Source: Tolypocladium sp. Sup5 PDA-1
Taxonomy: Eukaryota > Ascomycota > Sordariomycetes > Hypocreales > Ophiocordycipitaceae
DNA length: 64,000 nt
NCBI GenBank assembly: GCA_000750105.3
Contig: JPHH03000019.1
Coordinates: 62,001-126,000, forward strand
Direction: 5' to 3'
The notes under the pieces are model-generated. The model was not told where the DNA came from. It saw nothing but the letters and a program-made list of their open reading frames with translations, and made no database searches. Shown in pieces: positions 33,901 to 42,176 of the stretch (position 1 is its first letter; the number at the start of each line of letters is the position of its first letter). The position numbers were made by a program, and so were the translations under genes.

Positions 33901-36900
33901 CTGATTATCTATCTCGAGGAGAGACGGCTCGAAGCGTCTGACGACGCAGTTGGCGGGAACAAAAGCCCGAAGATCACGGGCATCCGGCGCTGAAAAGTCG
34001 ACCACGGCGGTGATGTCGCCCGGGAGCTTCTGCCTAATGGACGAGCCGAGTGCGTGAGGATCGATCGAGATCCAGCCTGCAGGCACGGATGTATCCGTCC
34101 TCGAAGTGGCATAGTAGACTTGGCGGGACTTCCACAGGCTGCTGTACTCAATGGCTTTGACAAAGCTCTCAGATGGCGGCTCATACACCAAGACGGCTCC
34201 TCTTCGAGGAAGGTTGGATGCGAGGTTGCGAGCAATGAGCTGTCCAGCAAGTGCTTCGAGGCTTGGTGCTTCTTCTCCTGCAGAAGGCGTTGAATCCAGC
34301 TGAAGAGTGTCATTGGAACTACAGAGAACGACAGACCGATTGGCCCGGGACACGGCGAAGGCTTCCCCATGCTTGGACTCGGTGGAGCCATAGCAGAGGA
34401 AGTACTGCTGGTCCGGATGGGGAAGAGCCACCGACAGATGCACGTTGAGAATGATCTGTCCAGGGGCAAGAGGCGTCATCAGGCGGCGAGAAAGAGTAGA
34501 AGCCACTCCCAACAGGGACACCACAGGTCCACGGGTATCGACCTCAACTTCCGAGCTTGCCAAGGTGACTTCCTTGTTGATGGTACGCCGTGAGGCATTG
34601 TATCTCTCGTTGCGCGGTCTATCAGGGACGAGGCGCGGGATCAGCATCGTCTCACCATCGAGAGCGAGCTCGGCCTCGGTCGTCCACAGCATGGGCTTAT
34701 CAACATAGTCCTGCTGCTTCGCCAGTGCCAGCCGGAGGAAATGCTCAGCCAGCACTACAGCGTTCGCGTCTGATGCCTTCCCGACATCCAAGAGCTGCAG
34801 GTTGATGTCGCTTCGCTCGGTGCGCAGGGCCCGAGCGATACCGACAAACATGTTTGAGGTTGGGTCGGAGCCCCTGCGTCCGGCTGTGGTCCAGAGAATG
34901 GAGTCGGACGCATTCAAAAGGGTCTGGAGTTTTTCCAGTTTCGCCGCCGTCATCTCACTGGCGAACAGTGGCTGATCGAGCTCAGTCAGACTGATGACCG
35001 AAACTCGCTCGTCGGGGCCGAGGGTGAGCAGGTCAAGCTTGGAGACGGTGTCGACGGGGGTGTTCCAAGGGGCGAGCATCTTCTTCAAGTCTCTGGCCAG
35101 TCTAGCCACGGCGAGGGTCTCGCCGCCCAAGATCAGCAGCTTATGAGGCAGCGCTGGAACCAGACTCAGATGCGACAGAGGACTGCGCAACAGATCAAAC
35201 TTGTCGTCAGCGGCCTGGCTCACCAGCGTGGACACATAGTGCTTGTGTGGCACTTCATTGTCCAACACGATCTGGTCGATGCCCGAGAAGCCGGTGCGCT
35301 GCAGGAGGTCGTCCCATTGTACGGGCGAGATGCCAGGGGTCCATTGACGACCCTCGTCGCTCAGTTGCGGGCCGAGCCACCATCCCGGCAGCGGACCCAT
35401 GATGAAGCCCAGGCGCAAGAGATCGCCCGTGATTTCCATCATGACCAGATAACCGCCCGGCTTCAGGAGACGTCGGACGTGGCGCATCGTGTCGGCGAGG
35501 CAGCGTGTGGCGTGCAGAACATTGGCGGCCACGACGACGTCGTAAGCCCCTTCACCGAAGCCCTGGTCGACGGGGTCCTTCTCAATGTCACAGACTTTGA
35601 ACGTCATCTTGCGGCGGTAGTCGGAGAACTTGTCGGCCCCTTTTTCGAAGAAGCCTGACGAGATGTCGGTAAACGTGTAGTGGCTGAACGAGTTCCCAAC
35701 CGCGCGTAGCACTTTCCGGGTAGTGCCTCCGACGCCCGCACCGATCTCGAGGATGTTGGCTTGGGGATGCCGATGGGTGATCTGGCCGAGAGCGCGCGCA
35801 ATGTGGTCGTTCATGCCGTCGAGCCCGTAGGCTTCGACGTAGAACCGGCTCAGCATGTCATTCTCCATCATGACCTCGAGCGGCTGCGTCTCGCCGCGCG
35901 CAATCGAAGGCAGATTCTCGCCGAGGGCGCGCATGATGAGGATGTCGATGGCATCCTGGCACTTCTCGGCCTGCTCCCACACGGCCTCGCGCGAGTCGTC
36001 CAGCCACTCGCGCCTGACGGTCGGATGGCGCCCGGCGCGAACCTCGTCTACCCAGTGCTGCGCCGACTGCCAGAACATCTGCTGGTGCCAGGCCAGGCTC
36101 TTGACCTCGCGGGGCGAGATCTCGTCCAGCAGGGCGCGGTAGTAGTAGAGCGCCGTGCGGCCCATGGCCTCGACCAGCTCCTCGTCGGCTGCAGGGTCCG
36201 GCTGCTGCTCCAGCACGACCTTGTCGACGCCCGTCGAGACGTCGCTGTCCCAGCGCGTGTTGGAGAACAGCACCCGGTCGCTGCTGGCCAGGGGGTCTCC
36301 GGTCGCCTGCAGCTCGACGCCCTCGACCTGCACGCCCACGCGGGAGCCGTACATGATCTGCAGGTCGCCCTTCAGGCCCTTTGCCGACGAGGTCGTCACC
36401 TGGGCTGAGATGTGCGTGCTGATTTCGGACACGCCGCCACGGGGCAGGCTGCCCATGTGGATGGTCACTCGCTGGATGCCCACCGGCAGGTACATGGTCC
36501 ACATCTGACCGGTCGACGGCGACGCAAACGCCGCGAACACGGCGTGGAACCCGACGTCCAGGACGGCCGGGTGGAGCGAGTACGAGTCGCTGAGGTCTGC
36601 GGCGTCCCAGGAGGCCACGGTGGAAGCATAGCCCATCGTCCGCTGGGCCGACTTGGTTGCGCGGAACGAGCCCTGGTAGTTGATGCCCAGCTCCCTGAGG
36701 GCCGTGTAGAATGTCTCAAGGTCCACGGCGTTCAGGTTGGGTGGTGGTCGACTGGGCAAAGGCAGCAGCTGTTGGTTGGGGTCGGATTCGCCATCAAGAT
36801 GGACCTCGACGCGCCCGCTGCACGTCCTCTCGGGCACGGCGGCCGGGTCGTCTGCCGAGGCTGCCGAGAAGGAGAACTCGGCTGACAAGAAGCTGTCGCT

Positions 36901-39900
36901 CTTGCGAACGAGCCGAAGCGTCGTTGTGAGCTCGGTCGATTTGTTCTCTTGCAGAACAACCGCTCTGGGTATCCTGAGGTCCAGGAGCTCGACAAGCTTG
37001 AGGGGCTTTCCGTCGGCGAGGACCTTGACCGCCTCGGTGATGGCGGCGACGTAGGCAGCGCCGGGAAGAACGATCTGGCCCTGGAACACGTGGTCCCTGA
37101 CCCAGGGAATCTCGGCTGGGCGGAGGATGTTGCGCCATCGCAGCAGCTCAGGCGTGTCGTCTGTTGCTCTGCGGCCCAGCATCTCATGGACGCGTCGGTC
37201 GCTCAGCCGGAAGTTGTGGGAGATGCGCGACTCTTTCCAGTGCACCCTGCCGTGGTCCCAGCAGTACGCGGGCAGGCCCTTGACCAGCCGTGGGGATGTG
37301 GCCTCGTCTTCTTGGTTGATGAAGGCTCGACGGTATCCGTCAAAGTCAATCGAGGCCGCAGGCCCAAAATGCTCCCAGAGATAGCCCAGGCCCCCCGAGA
37401 AGGCCTCGACCTCGTCGTCTCCGCGCCGCATGACGCTGAAGTACGGCAGCGAAGAGCCCAGCGAGGCCTTGAAGATCTGCGTGCTAGGGCCCTTGAGCGC
37501 AGGGTGAGGCCCGACCTCGGTCACGATGTCAAAGGGGCCGGCTCTCCAGAGGGAGCACTCCACCGCCGGTGCGAACAAGACTGGGCTGAGGAGGTTGTCC
37601 ACCCAATATTGATCCTTCAGGACATCCAGAGGTTCCAGACTGCCGTCGTCCTCGTCGTCCAGATCCAGCACGAGCTCCGCGTCTCCACGCACGCTCGACA
37701 CCCAGATGCAGCTCTCGTCGGGTCGTTGGACCTGGATGTTGCACGCCTTCAGGGACGCGAGATACGCAGCCGAGCAGGGCTCCATGTGATGCGAATGATA
37801 CGCCGTGTCGACATTCAGTTTCCTCGCGAACGTCTTCTCGGCGTCCAAGTGGGCCTTTACCTCGTCAATGGCATCCGCGTCTCCGGACAGAGTGACGCTA
37901 GTCGGGGCGTTCGCAGCCGCGACGTTGACGCGTCCCGCATACTCTGGCCTTGCACAGAGCTCGGTTGCGCTCTCGAACGACAGGCCGGCAGCCATCATGG
38001 CACCCCCCTTGGCTAGCCCCCCCGCGTGGAAGCCACGATAGTAGGCGATGCGGATGGCGTCAGGGGCTGAGATGATGCCGGCCGCGTACACGGCGGCAAT
38101 CTCGCCCGACGAATGGCCCACCACGCTGCGCAAGGCGATACCGCTGGCGCGCAGGACGTCAACGAGGCCAACCTGGACGGCCGTGCAGAGCGGCTGCGAG
38201 ATGGCGGCCTCGGCGACGCGCGAGCGGTCCCCCTCGGCAAGGAGCTCCTCCGCCAGAGACCACGACGGCGCGTCGCCTCCCAGCGCGGCCAGCGACGCCT
38301 CGCAGCGGGCGATGGAGTCGCGGAAGAGCGGGCTGTGCAGCATCAGGTTGCGGCCCATCGACGGCCACTGGGCGCCCTGGCCGGTGAAGATGCCCAGGAT
38401 GGCAGGGCTGCCACCGCCGACGAGGGCGTGGGGATTGCTTTCGCCAGCGGCGGCGGCGGGAGTGGAAGCCGAGTTGCTGTTGTCGGCAACAAAGGCGTCC
38501 ATGTACGACAGCAGCTTGTGGCGCGTGGCGCCGGAGAAGAAGGCGCGGCTGTTGCCAAAGTGCGTGCGTCGGAACTGCAGCGTCCAGGCCAGGTCGCCGA
38601 GATCAAGGTGCTTGTTGTTGCGGATGTGGTCGGCGTGGGCTTGGACCGATCGCACGAGCGAGTCCCGAGAGTTCGCGGACAGCATCAGCGGCCCCACGAA
38701 CCGCTCGTCCTCGGCATGCTCATCGTCCTGCTGCTTCTGTACGGGGCCCCCCTGAAAGGTCTCGAGGATGACGTGCGCGTTGGTGCCTCCGAAGCCGAAG
38801 CTGTTGACGCTGGCGCGCAGAGGCGAGCCCGCTGGGACCTCGGGCCACTCGGACGCCTCGGTGGGAATCTCGAGACGCTTATACAAGGGCTCAATGGCCG
38901 GGTTCAGCTCGGAAAAGTGCATGTTGGGCGGGATGGTCCGGTTCTGCATGGCAAGAGACGCCTTCAGCACCCCAGCCAGTCCGGCACAGCCCTCGAGATG
39001 CCCGACGACGGTCTTGATGGAGCCCACCAGCAGCTTTCCGGGGAGGGCCGAATCGTCGTGCCCTTCCGGGAAGAAGGCATCCCGTATGGCCCTTGCTTCG
39101 ACTGGGTCTCCGGCCCGAGTGCCGGTCCCGTGGGCCTCGAAGAACTGACAGCGGTCGACCAGGGGGTCCAGGCCAGCGTCTCGATACGCCTGCCTGATGA
39201 GCGCCGTCTGCGCCGCAGCGCTCGGCACTGTGATGCCCGCGGTCCGGCCGTCCGAGTTCACGGCGCTGCCTCGGACGACGCACTCGACCTGGTTCCCGTC
39301 GTGGATCGCCTTGTCGAGTGGCTTCAGCACGATGGCTGCAAAGCCCTCTCCGCGGGCGTACCCGTTGGCCGCCGCGTCCCACATGCGAGACCGGGAGTCT
39401 GGGGAGAGCATGTGCAGCTTTGACTCGGCCACGTACATGGTTGGGTCGAGCAGGAGGTTGGCGCCCGCGACGATGGCCATGTCGCTCTCGCCGAGCCGTA
39501 GGCTCTGCACCGCCTGGTGCAGGGCCACCAGGGAGCTGGAACAGGCCGTGTCTATGGTCATGGATGCACCCCTGGCGTCCAGGAAGTAGGATATGCGGTT
39601 CGACAGGATGCTTCGGTGCGTGCCGGTGCCGTTGTGGGTGGGTATTGTCTCGAGGTCGCGCGCTTGGATGTCGGCGTAGTCGCCGTTCATCAGTCCCGCG
39701 TAGACGGACGTCAGCGATCCTTGCACCTGGTCAAGAGGGCAGCCGGCCGACTCCAGGGCCTCGTAGACGGTTTCCAGAAGTATGCGCTGCTGCGGATCCA
39801 TGCCGTCTGCTTCCGAAGGACTGATGCGGAAGAAGGACGCGTCGAACACGCGAGTGTCTTCTGACAGGAGATAGCTCTTGTTCTGCACGTCGGTGCTGCC

Positions 39901-40068
39901 ATGATGCTCCCCGTTCTGGTGGTAGAAGCTCCACAGGTTCAGCCTGTCGGGGGGGAACTCGCTCAGCACGTCTCTGGGCTTCTCCAGCAACTCCCACAGC
40001 TTGGACGGCGAGTCTGCGCCGCCCGGGAAGCGGCATGCCGACCCGATGATGCCCACTGGCTTGGACAT
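27928..40068 (-). CDS. Hybrid highly reducing PKS-NRPS with Dieckmann-type release domain
   Basis: One uninterrupted 4046-residue frame. Domains with approximate residues: KS 1-430 (active Cys176 in DTACSSS); AT 555-870 (Ser653 in GHSSG); DH 955-1250 (His993 in HVFQGQIVLP); C-methyltransferase 1390-1600 (EIGAGVGG at 1441); an ER-less structural region; KR 2125-2300 (Tyr2272 in YHAAN); ACP (Ser2450); condensation (HHIVIDG at 2738); adenylation (TSGSTGKPKG from 3216); thiolation (GGSSL near 3637); terminal R-like domain from 3715. All catalytic motifs look intact except the enoyl reductase, which is absent, so the trans ER next door must act. The R-like domain has LTGAHTFLG where reductases have TGATGFLG, fitting Dieckmann cyclisation to a tetramic acid. 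Hand alignment of the adenylation pocket gives D-M-T-A-C-G-C-L-A-K. It shares a promoter with the trans ER. Confidence 0.97.
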   Translation of the reverse strand: MSKPVGIIGSACRFPGGADSPSKLWELLEKPRDVLSEFPPDRLNLWSFYHQNGEHHGSTDVQNKSYLLSEDTRVFDASFFRISPSEADGMDPQQRILLETVYEALESAGCPLDQVQGSLTSVYAGLMNGDYADIQARDLETIPTHNGTGTHRSILSNRISYFLDARGASMTIDTACSSSLVALHQAVQSLRLGESDMAIVAGANLLLDPTMYVAESKLHMLSPDSRSRMWDAAANGYARGEGFAAIVLKPLDKAIHDGNQVECVVRGSAVNSDGRTAGITVPSAAAQTALIRQAYRDAGLDPLVDRCQFFEAHGTGTRAGDPVEARAIRDAFFPEGHDDSALPGKLLVGSIKTVVGHLEGCAGLAGVLKASLAMQNRTIPPNMHFSELNPAIEPLYKRLEIPTEASEWPEVPAGSPLRASVNSFGFGGTNAHVILETFQGGPVQKQQDDEHAEDERFVGPLMLSANSRDSLVRSVQAHADHIRNNKHLDLGDLAWTLQFRRTHFGNSRAFFSGATRHKLLSYMDAFVADNSNSASTPAAAAGESNPHALVGGGSPAILGIFTGQGAQWPSMGRNLMLHSPLFRDSIARCEASLAALGGDAPSWSLAEELLAEGDRSRVAEAAISQPLCTAVQVGLVDVLRASGIALRSVVGHSSGEIAAVYAAGIISAPDAIRIAYYRGFHAGGLAKGGAMMAAGLSFESATELCARPEYAGRVNVAAANAPTSVTLSGDADAIDEVKAHLDAEKTFARKLNVDTAYHSHHMEPCSAAYLASLKACNIQVQRPDESCIWVSSVRGDAELVLDLDDEDDGSLEPLDVLKDQYWVDNLLSPVLFAPAVECSLWRAGPFDIVTEVGPHPALKGPSTQIFKASLGSSLPYFSVMRRGDDEVEAFSGGLGYLWEHFGPAASIDFDGYRRAFINQEDEATSPRLVKGLPAYCWDHGRVHWKESRISHNFRLSDRRVHEMLGRRATDDTPELLRWRNILRPAEIPWVRDHVFQGQIVLPGAAYVAAITEAVKVLADGKPLKLVELLDLRIPRAVVLQENKSTELTTTLRLVRKSDSFLSAEFSFSAASADDPAAVPERTCSGRVEVHLDGESDPNQQLLPLPSRPPPNLNAVDLETFYTALRELGINYQGSFRATKSAQRTMGYASTVASWDAADLSDSYSLHPAVLDVGFHAVFAAFASPSTGQMWTMYLPVGIQRVTIHMGSLPRGGVSEISTHISAQVTTSSAKGLKGDLQIMYGSRVGVQVEGVELQATGDPLASSDRVLFSNTRWDSDVSTGVDKVVLEQQPDPAADEELVEAMGRTALYYYRALLDEISPREVKSLAWHQQMFWQSAQHWVDEVRAGRHPTVRREWLDDSREAVWEQAEKCQDAIDILIMRALGENLPSIARGETQPLEVMMENDMLSRFYVEAYGLDGMNDHIARALGQITHRHPQANILEIGAGVGGTTRKVLRAVGNSFSHYTFTDISSGFFEKGADKFSDYRRKMTFKVCDIEKDPVDQGFGEGAYDVVVAANVLHATRCLADTMRHVRRLLKPGGYLVMMEITGDLLRLGFIMGPLPGWWLGPQLSDEGRQWTPGISPVQWDDLLQRTGFSGIDQIVLDNEVPHKHYVSTLVSQAADDKFDLLRSPLSHLSLVPALPHKLLILGGETLAVARLARDLKKMLAPWNTPVDTVSKLDLLTLGPDERVSVISLTELDQPLFASEMTAAKLEKLQTLLNASDSILWTTAGRRGSDPTSNMFVGIARALRTERSDINLQLLDVGKASDANAVVLAEHFLRLALAKQQDYVDKPMLWTTEAELALDGETMLIPRLVPDRPRNERYNASRRTINKEVTLASSEVEVDTRGPVVSLLGVASTLSRRLMTPLAPGQIILNVHLSVALPHPDQQYFLCYGSTESKHGEAFAVSRANRSVVLCSSNDTLQLDSTPSAGEEAPSLEALAGQLIARNLASNLPRRGAVLVYEPPSESFVKAIEYSSLWKSRQVYYATSRTDTSVPAGWISIDPHALGSSIRQKLPGDITAVVDFSAPDARDLRAFVPANCVVRRFEPSLLEIDNQALGSAYADALVALNHTDKTETRALPIRTLPGSPSSTMAYPAMVDWRQQHDEAVTVQVKPLTPAGIFSSSKTHLMVGLNGDLGQSICGYMVRNGARHIAIASRRGEVDPGWLESMRRDHRADIRLYKMDVTSQQSIRSTVDQIKAEMPPIGGVANGAMVLHDKMFLNMDVDSLNNTLKPKVDGSRYLDELFPAPDLDYFVLFSSVATVGNNRGQGNYHAANLFMTSLVSNRRARGLAASVIHVGVVVDAGYVARQDRKLAEHLRKQGFMPTSETDAHFLFAEGVLASPADSQLEADICMGFEPFQDSPDAPLRPPWYGDSRLSHFIVQPEEDVGDSRQGTGDAVHIKQKLDEAESVQEAHSLLQEAFSTKLESMMQLDAGSVNAHVPLLDLGFDSLLAVETRTWFLKEIHVDVPVLRFLGGDTVHEICLDTAAQYLALRADQDPEKEKKAAASAPHLDTSDKVVAGEDEPSQPASSVPTSESGQQSSSPMVSTSPGAQNVPDFPSTPLTRVSTPEMPEKTAIPDVKFDNSEKGAHSGIQAPKRVVRDTSRVDTMSYAQSRLWFLGQYLEDPTTCNIVVSYVVRGPLDVARLRGALDKVIAHHASLRTCFYADDETGQPTQGLLRTPCPSSSLKHLHASSREEIQGEFDALRNHEWDLAYGDTYAATLLSTENKDKHVIIFGYHHIVIDGVSWYAILRDLERAYTSQPLSRQRKLYMDASVEQRQAVESGAMDKEISFWETVHAKLPDVLPLLPIASARRRRPLRRYESHTVTRDIGSHLVAKIKDASKALRVTPFHFYLAAVQVLFSKLLDIHDLCIGVTDASRTDDDLADTVGFFLNMLPLRFKLDRHGSFADLVRRTSRHVLEGRSNGRVPIDVILDRLNVPRDASFSPLFQVTFNYRVGAMAEVGLGDDCRLSVEAIRDAQSPFDLGFGIYETAEGSCDLQVNAQSCLYDRDAATLIMGAYVDLLDVLSSDTSRMLEQYGMSDAAAVQKGISVGKGPRKTWEWPDTLSRRVDAMIKSHRDGLAIIEPRGALTYGELEGRIRSVASVIQKEEPVKGSRIAVLCQPSADFIVSMLSILRLGHVYVPLDTNLPKERHAAILADCKPAILLCHQETLESALSLTTDLSIVNLSTLSTRVPATDATPQDDLSDPVSPAFLFYTSGSTGKPKGIQLNQFGFLNHLALKTSELSLERETVLQQSSFGFDMSLTQTFCALANGGSLVIVPKASRGDPIALSKLVLEHGVTFTIATPSEYAMLLRYGQSWLRKCTGWTHACMGGEAVTQQLVQAFSELGNPNIQLTNCYGPTETSLAVSFDRFSASTAREMTEHASVGKVLPNYSVYILDETSSEPVPLGYPGEICVGGAGVALGYLNLPDLSATKFVHDPFADADDVARGWTRMFKTGDRGRLRADGSLIFMGRKGGDSMIKLRGLRIDLDDVANTMVQAVGDVVAEAVVTVRGEDDEAQMLVAHVVLRPGQGEMLGAGELRKLAQSLPLPVYMRPSLVVAVDHLPHTPNGKVDRRAIEAMDLPTSGQQREGEGSGEKLSLEEGELSLLWEEVLDRSMTVPRADLTPDVDFFMAGGSSLLLIQLQGAIRETLGLAVPVTQLYQASTLGRMAAHLHAEKGHQGPIEDIDWETETEFQMPSSSLHTTPSGSIRESNREILLTGAHTFLGAEILQALVGDSSVKRVHCVALPQTAGKTVPRSSKTACYPGSLQAESLGLSPDDISLLQSRIDLIIHAGSVGHCLNNYSSLRAPNLGSLRFLVDLALPRHIPVHFISSNRVTLLSGQRRLPPVSVGQHQPPKDGSEGYTASKWAGERLLEKVAQTTGLDVTVHRPCAVVGPNAPSEDALNALLRFAVAQSAVPRFRNLAGFLDFAPVAAVAANIARPALGKHHDGGGNSGGCVLNAAPAGDAPVAIVHHSSGVETPVAEFRGRMEELHGRGFGELDIADWIAEAVRGGMDPLISTYLEALVEKDQIIGFPYLGESPREEL

Positions 40069-40076
40069 CCTGGATG

Positions 40077-40251
40077 TCTCGGGGATTGGAACGAAAAAAA
40101 GAAATCAAGTCAACAAGGCGACAGTGGGAGTGAGTTGCTTGCAGGGGACTTGGAATATGGCAGCTTATACTGTTGCTACTTGAGTGGCAGGATGAGAGTG
40201 CATTCCCGAATTCTCGGGGATTGGGGCGAAAAAAGAAATCAAGTCAACAAG
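40077..40251. repeat. Direct repeat of about 41 bp in the PKS-NRPS promoter
   Basis: Copy 1 at 40077-40117 and copy 2 at 40212-40251 share TCTCGGGGATTGG, a poly-A run and GAAATCAAGTCAACAAG. They differ by an AA/GG change and one A. Copy 1 begins 9 bp upstream of the PKS-NRPS start codon. Confidence 0.9.
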
Positions 40252-40513
40252 AGCACATCCCCAAATGAGTTTCCGTCTCCGGTTGTAATCTTGATTTACT
40301 TCCGAGCTGACCATTGCAAGATTCGCGTCTACTCGCAACCCGGAGCCTCGCAACGGAGTTTACGCGTTCGAGATATCTCAGCCCCGGAAAATCCATACAG
40401 GCGTTGAATCCATGCTCAAAATCCCTCCGGAGCTTAGGTCCGTCCGGTTCCAGGTCCAAAGGCATAATCCCGAAGATGCTGGATGCTGTTGAGTCCCGTC
40501 GCCGCCCGGCTCT

Positions 40514-40593
40514 TGCGTATTATCTCCCCGGATGACGAAGGCCGAGGAGTTCCCCTGCTGCATGGTCCCTGCATATTATCTCCCCGGATCACG
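40514..40593. repeat. Direct repeat of 24 bp in the trans-ER promoter
   Basis: Copies at 40514-40537 and 40570-40593 match at 22 of 24 positions; the shared core is TATTATCTCCCCGGAT. They lie 270-350 bp upstream of the trans-ER start and close to the TCCGCGGA site at 40641. Each contains a CCGG core. Confidence 0.85.
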
Positions 40594-40640
40594 GAGCGCA
40601 GGCCGCTGAGCCCCGTGATTTGATGCCCACGCATCACACC

Positions 40641-40648
40641 TCCGCGGA
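40641..40648. promoter_or_regulatory. TCCGCGGA palindrome (trans-ER/PKS-NRPS promoter)
   Basis: Exact octamer, 215 bp upstream of the trans-ER start codon. It is one of eight exact copies in the cluster's intergenic regions and a candidate site for a cluster Zn2Cys6 regulator. Confidence 0.5.
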
Positions 40649-40862
40649 TGCCGGACCTGGAGCCTCGGATGGGTCACGGCAACGGCATTGGCGCCACGTG
40701 AGCTTAATCGAAGCAGTTGGTTCCAGATGCAAATGCTACCAACCAACAGTTGGAGCCCGTGTATAGATATAAACAAATTCCCAAGTTGCGTCCGCCTGGG
40801 CGTCCTTGCCCATCTATCTACTGCCGTTTCTCTCTCCTTGATCGAACTCGAAGGCGACATCA

Positions 40863-42176
40863 ATGGGTAGCCTCTCATCAAATGGAGCCATGGACCCGTT
40901 GCCGAAAACTCAGCGAGCCCTCAAAGTCCGGGGCCCGAGGGAGGTTGAGCTGCACGAGGCTTGTCCTCTGCCAGCCTTCGAGGACGACGAGATCCTGGTT
41001 CGGGTAAGATGTGTCGCCATCAACCCTGTTGACGCCAAGGTGCTCGACATGGCGCCACGCGTCGGGGCGACGGCAGGATGCGAGTTCGCAGGCGACGTAG
41101 TCAGGGTGGGCCCGTCGGTCAAGAACGACCGGTTGAAGGCGGGAGTGGCTGTGTTCGGCTGCGTCTGGGGGAACCACCCCAACCGGCCAGACAACGGGGC
41201 GTTTGCTGAGTTCGTGGCCGTGGCCGGCGATCTGGTCTACCTGCTCCCCCCTCACCTGTCATACCAGCAGGGAGCGAGCCTGGGCGTCGCGCTGCCAACT
41301 GTGGGGATGGCGGTATACTATCTGTGGCATCTCCGACTACCTTACGCGGCCGGACTGGGCCAAGGGCGGCAGGGGTCGGCCCGCAGCCCGATAATAGCGC
41401 GCGGGGGAACAAGGGACACAAGTGGGGAGGCAAACGAGATGGAAGAATTAGAAGCCGCAGTCGCGCCTGCTGACCGCATGGAAGGAGCTGCAGGACATGT
41501 GGGTGTGGGTACTTTGGGGAATCTTACACGACCACCACGGATGGAACCATCCGCACGCGAAACGCCCACAGAGCTCGGGACCAGCCGGTACGTGCTCGTG
41601 TACGGCGGGAGCACCGTCTGCGGCGCCATGGCCCTGCAGATGATTCGCAAGTCGGGGCTCGTGCCGGTGTGCACGTGTTCGGCGCGGAACTTTGCCATGG
41701 TCAAGGCGCTCGGTGCCGAAGAGGCATTCGACTACCACTCGCCCGCCTGCGGTGATGACATTAGACGGTACACGGCTGACACGCTTGCTTACGCGCTCGA
41801 CTGCATCACCGATCTCAGCTCCATGAGGATCTGCTACGCCGCCATGGGGCGTGCCGGTGGCAAGTACATGGGTCTGGACCCTGTACCCCTGCGCGCCCAC
41901 ACGCGCCGGGACATCAAGCCCGACTATATTCTCGTGTACACCATGTTCGGCAAGGAGGTCACCTCGCCACGGCCGTTTGGAAGGCCGGCTCGTCCCAAGG
42001 ATCGGGTCTTTGCCGAGGGCTGGTATCGTGGCACGCAGACCCTGGTCGACACGCCTGGCGAGATCCACCCGCATCCCCTCGACCAGGGCTCTGACGGGCT
42101 GCATGGCGTGATCAAGGGTCTGGACAGGATGCGGAAAGGCGATGTCAGCGGGGTCAAGCTGGTTTACGAGCTTTGA
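40863..42176 (+). CDS. Trans-acting enoyl reductase (medium-chain, LovC/ApdC type)
   Basis: Partner of the PKS-NRPS: NADPH-dependent reduction of enoyl-ACP intermediates at selected chain-extension steps. 437 residues, single frame. The N-terminal catalytic half has VRVRCVAINPVDAKVLDM and AGCEFAGDVVRVG. The cofactor half has YVLVYGGSTVCGAMALQM, and the C terminus ends GDVSGVKLVYEL, as in LovC-type enzymes. Oddity: residues about 157-240 form an insert of roughly 84 residues (Gly/Arg/Glu-rich, low similarity expected) between the substrate and cofactor halves, where relatives have about 15-20. It could be a true insertion or a retained intron of a multiple-of-three length; a branch-like CTGAC and a CTGCAG acceptor occur inside (41470-41492), but no good donor was found. 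Confidence 0.92.
   Translation: MGSLSSNGAMDPLPKTQRALKVRGPREVELHEACPLPAFEDDEILVRVRCVAINPVDAKVLDMAPRVGATAGCEFAGDVVRVGPSVKNDRLKAGVAVFGCVWGNHPNRPDNGAFAEFVAVAGDLVYLLPPHLSYQQGASLGVALPTVGMAVYYLWHLRLPYAAGLGQGRQGSARSPIIARGGTRDTSGEANEMEELEAAVAPADRMEGAAGHVGVGTLGNLTRPPRMEPSARETPTELGTSRYVLVYGGSTVCGAMALQMIRKSGLVPVCTCSARNFAMVKALGAEEAFDYHSPACGDDIRRYTADTLAYALDCITDLSSMRICYAAMGRAGGKYMGLDPVPLRAHTRRDIKPDYILVYTMFGKEVTSPRPFGRPARPKDRVFAEGWYRGTQTLVDTPGEIHPHPLDQGSDGLHGVIKGLDRMRKGDVSGVKLVYEL

Larger units (their letters stand above)
40069..40862. promoter_or_regulatory. Bidirectional promoter of PKS-NRPS and trans-ER
   Basis: 794 bp between the two start codons. It contains an exact TCCGCGGA (40641-40648), two copies of a 41-bp repeat near the PKS-NRPS side and two copies of a 24-bp repeat near the ER side (annotated separately). 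Coordinated expression of the synthase and its partner reductase is expected. Confidence 0.75.

Noticed and set aside
29377..39423. Long plus-strand open frames opposite the PKS-NRPS (for example 29377-30528, 36949-38016, 38113-39423)
   Set aside because: They are antisense shadows of a GC-rich coding frame with intact catalytic motifs on the other strand; none has a domain of its own.
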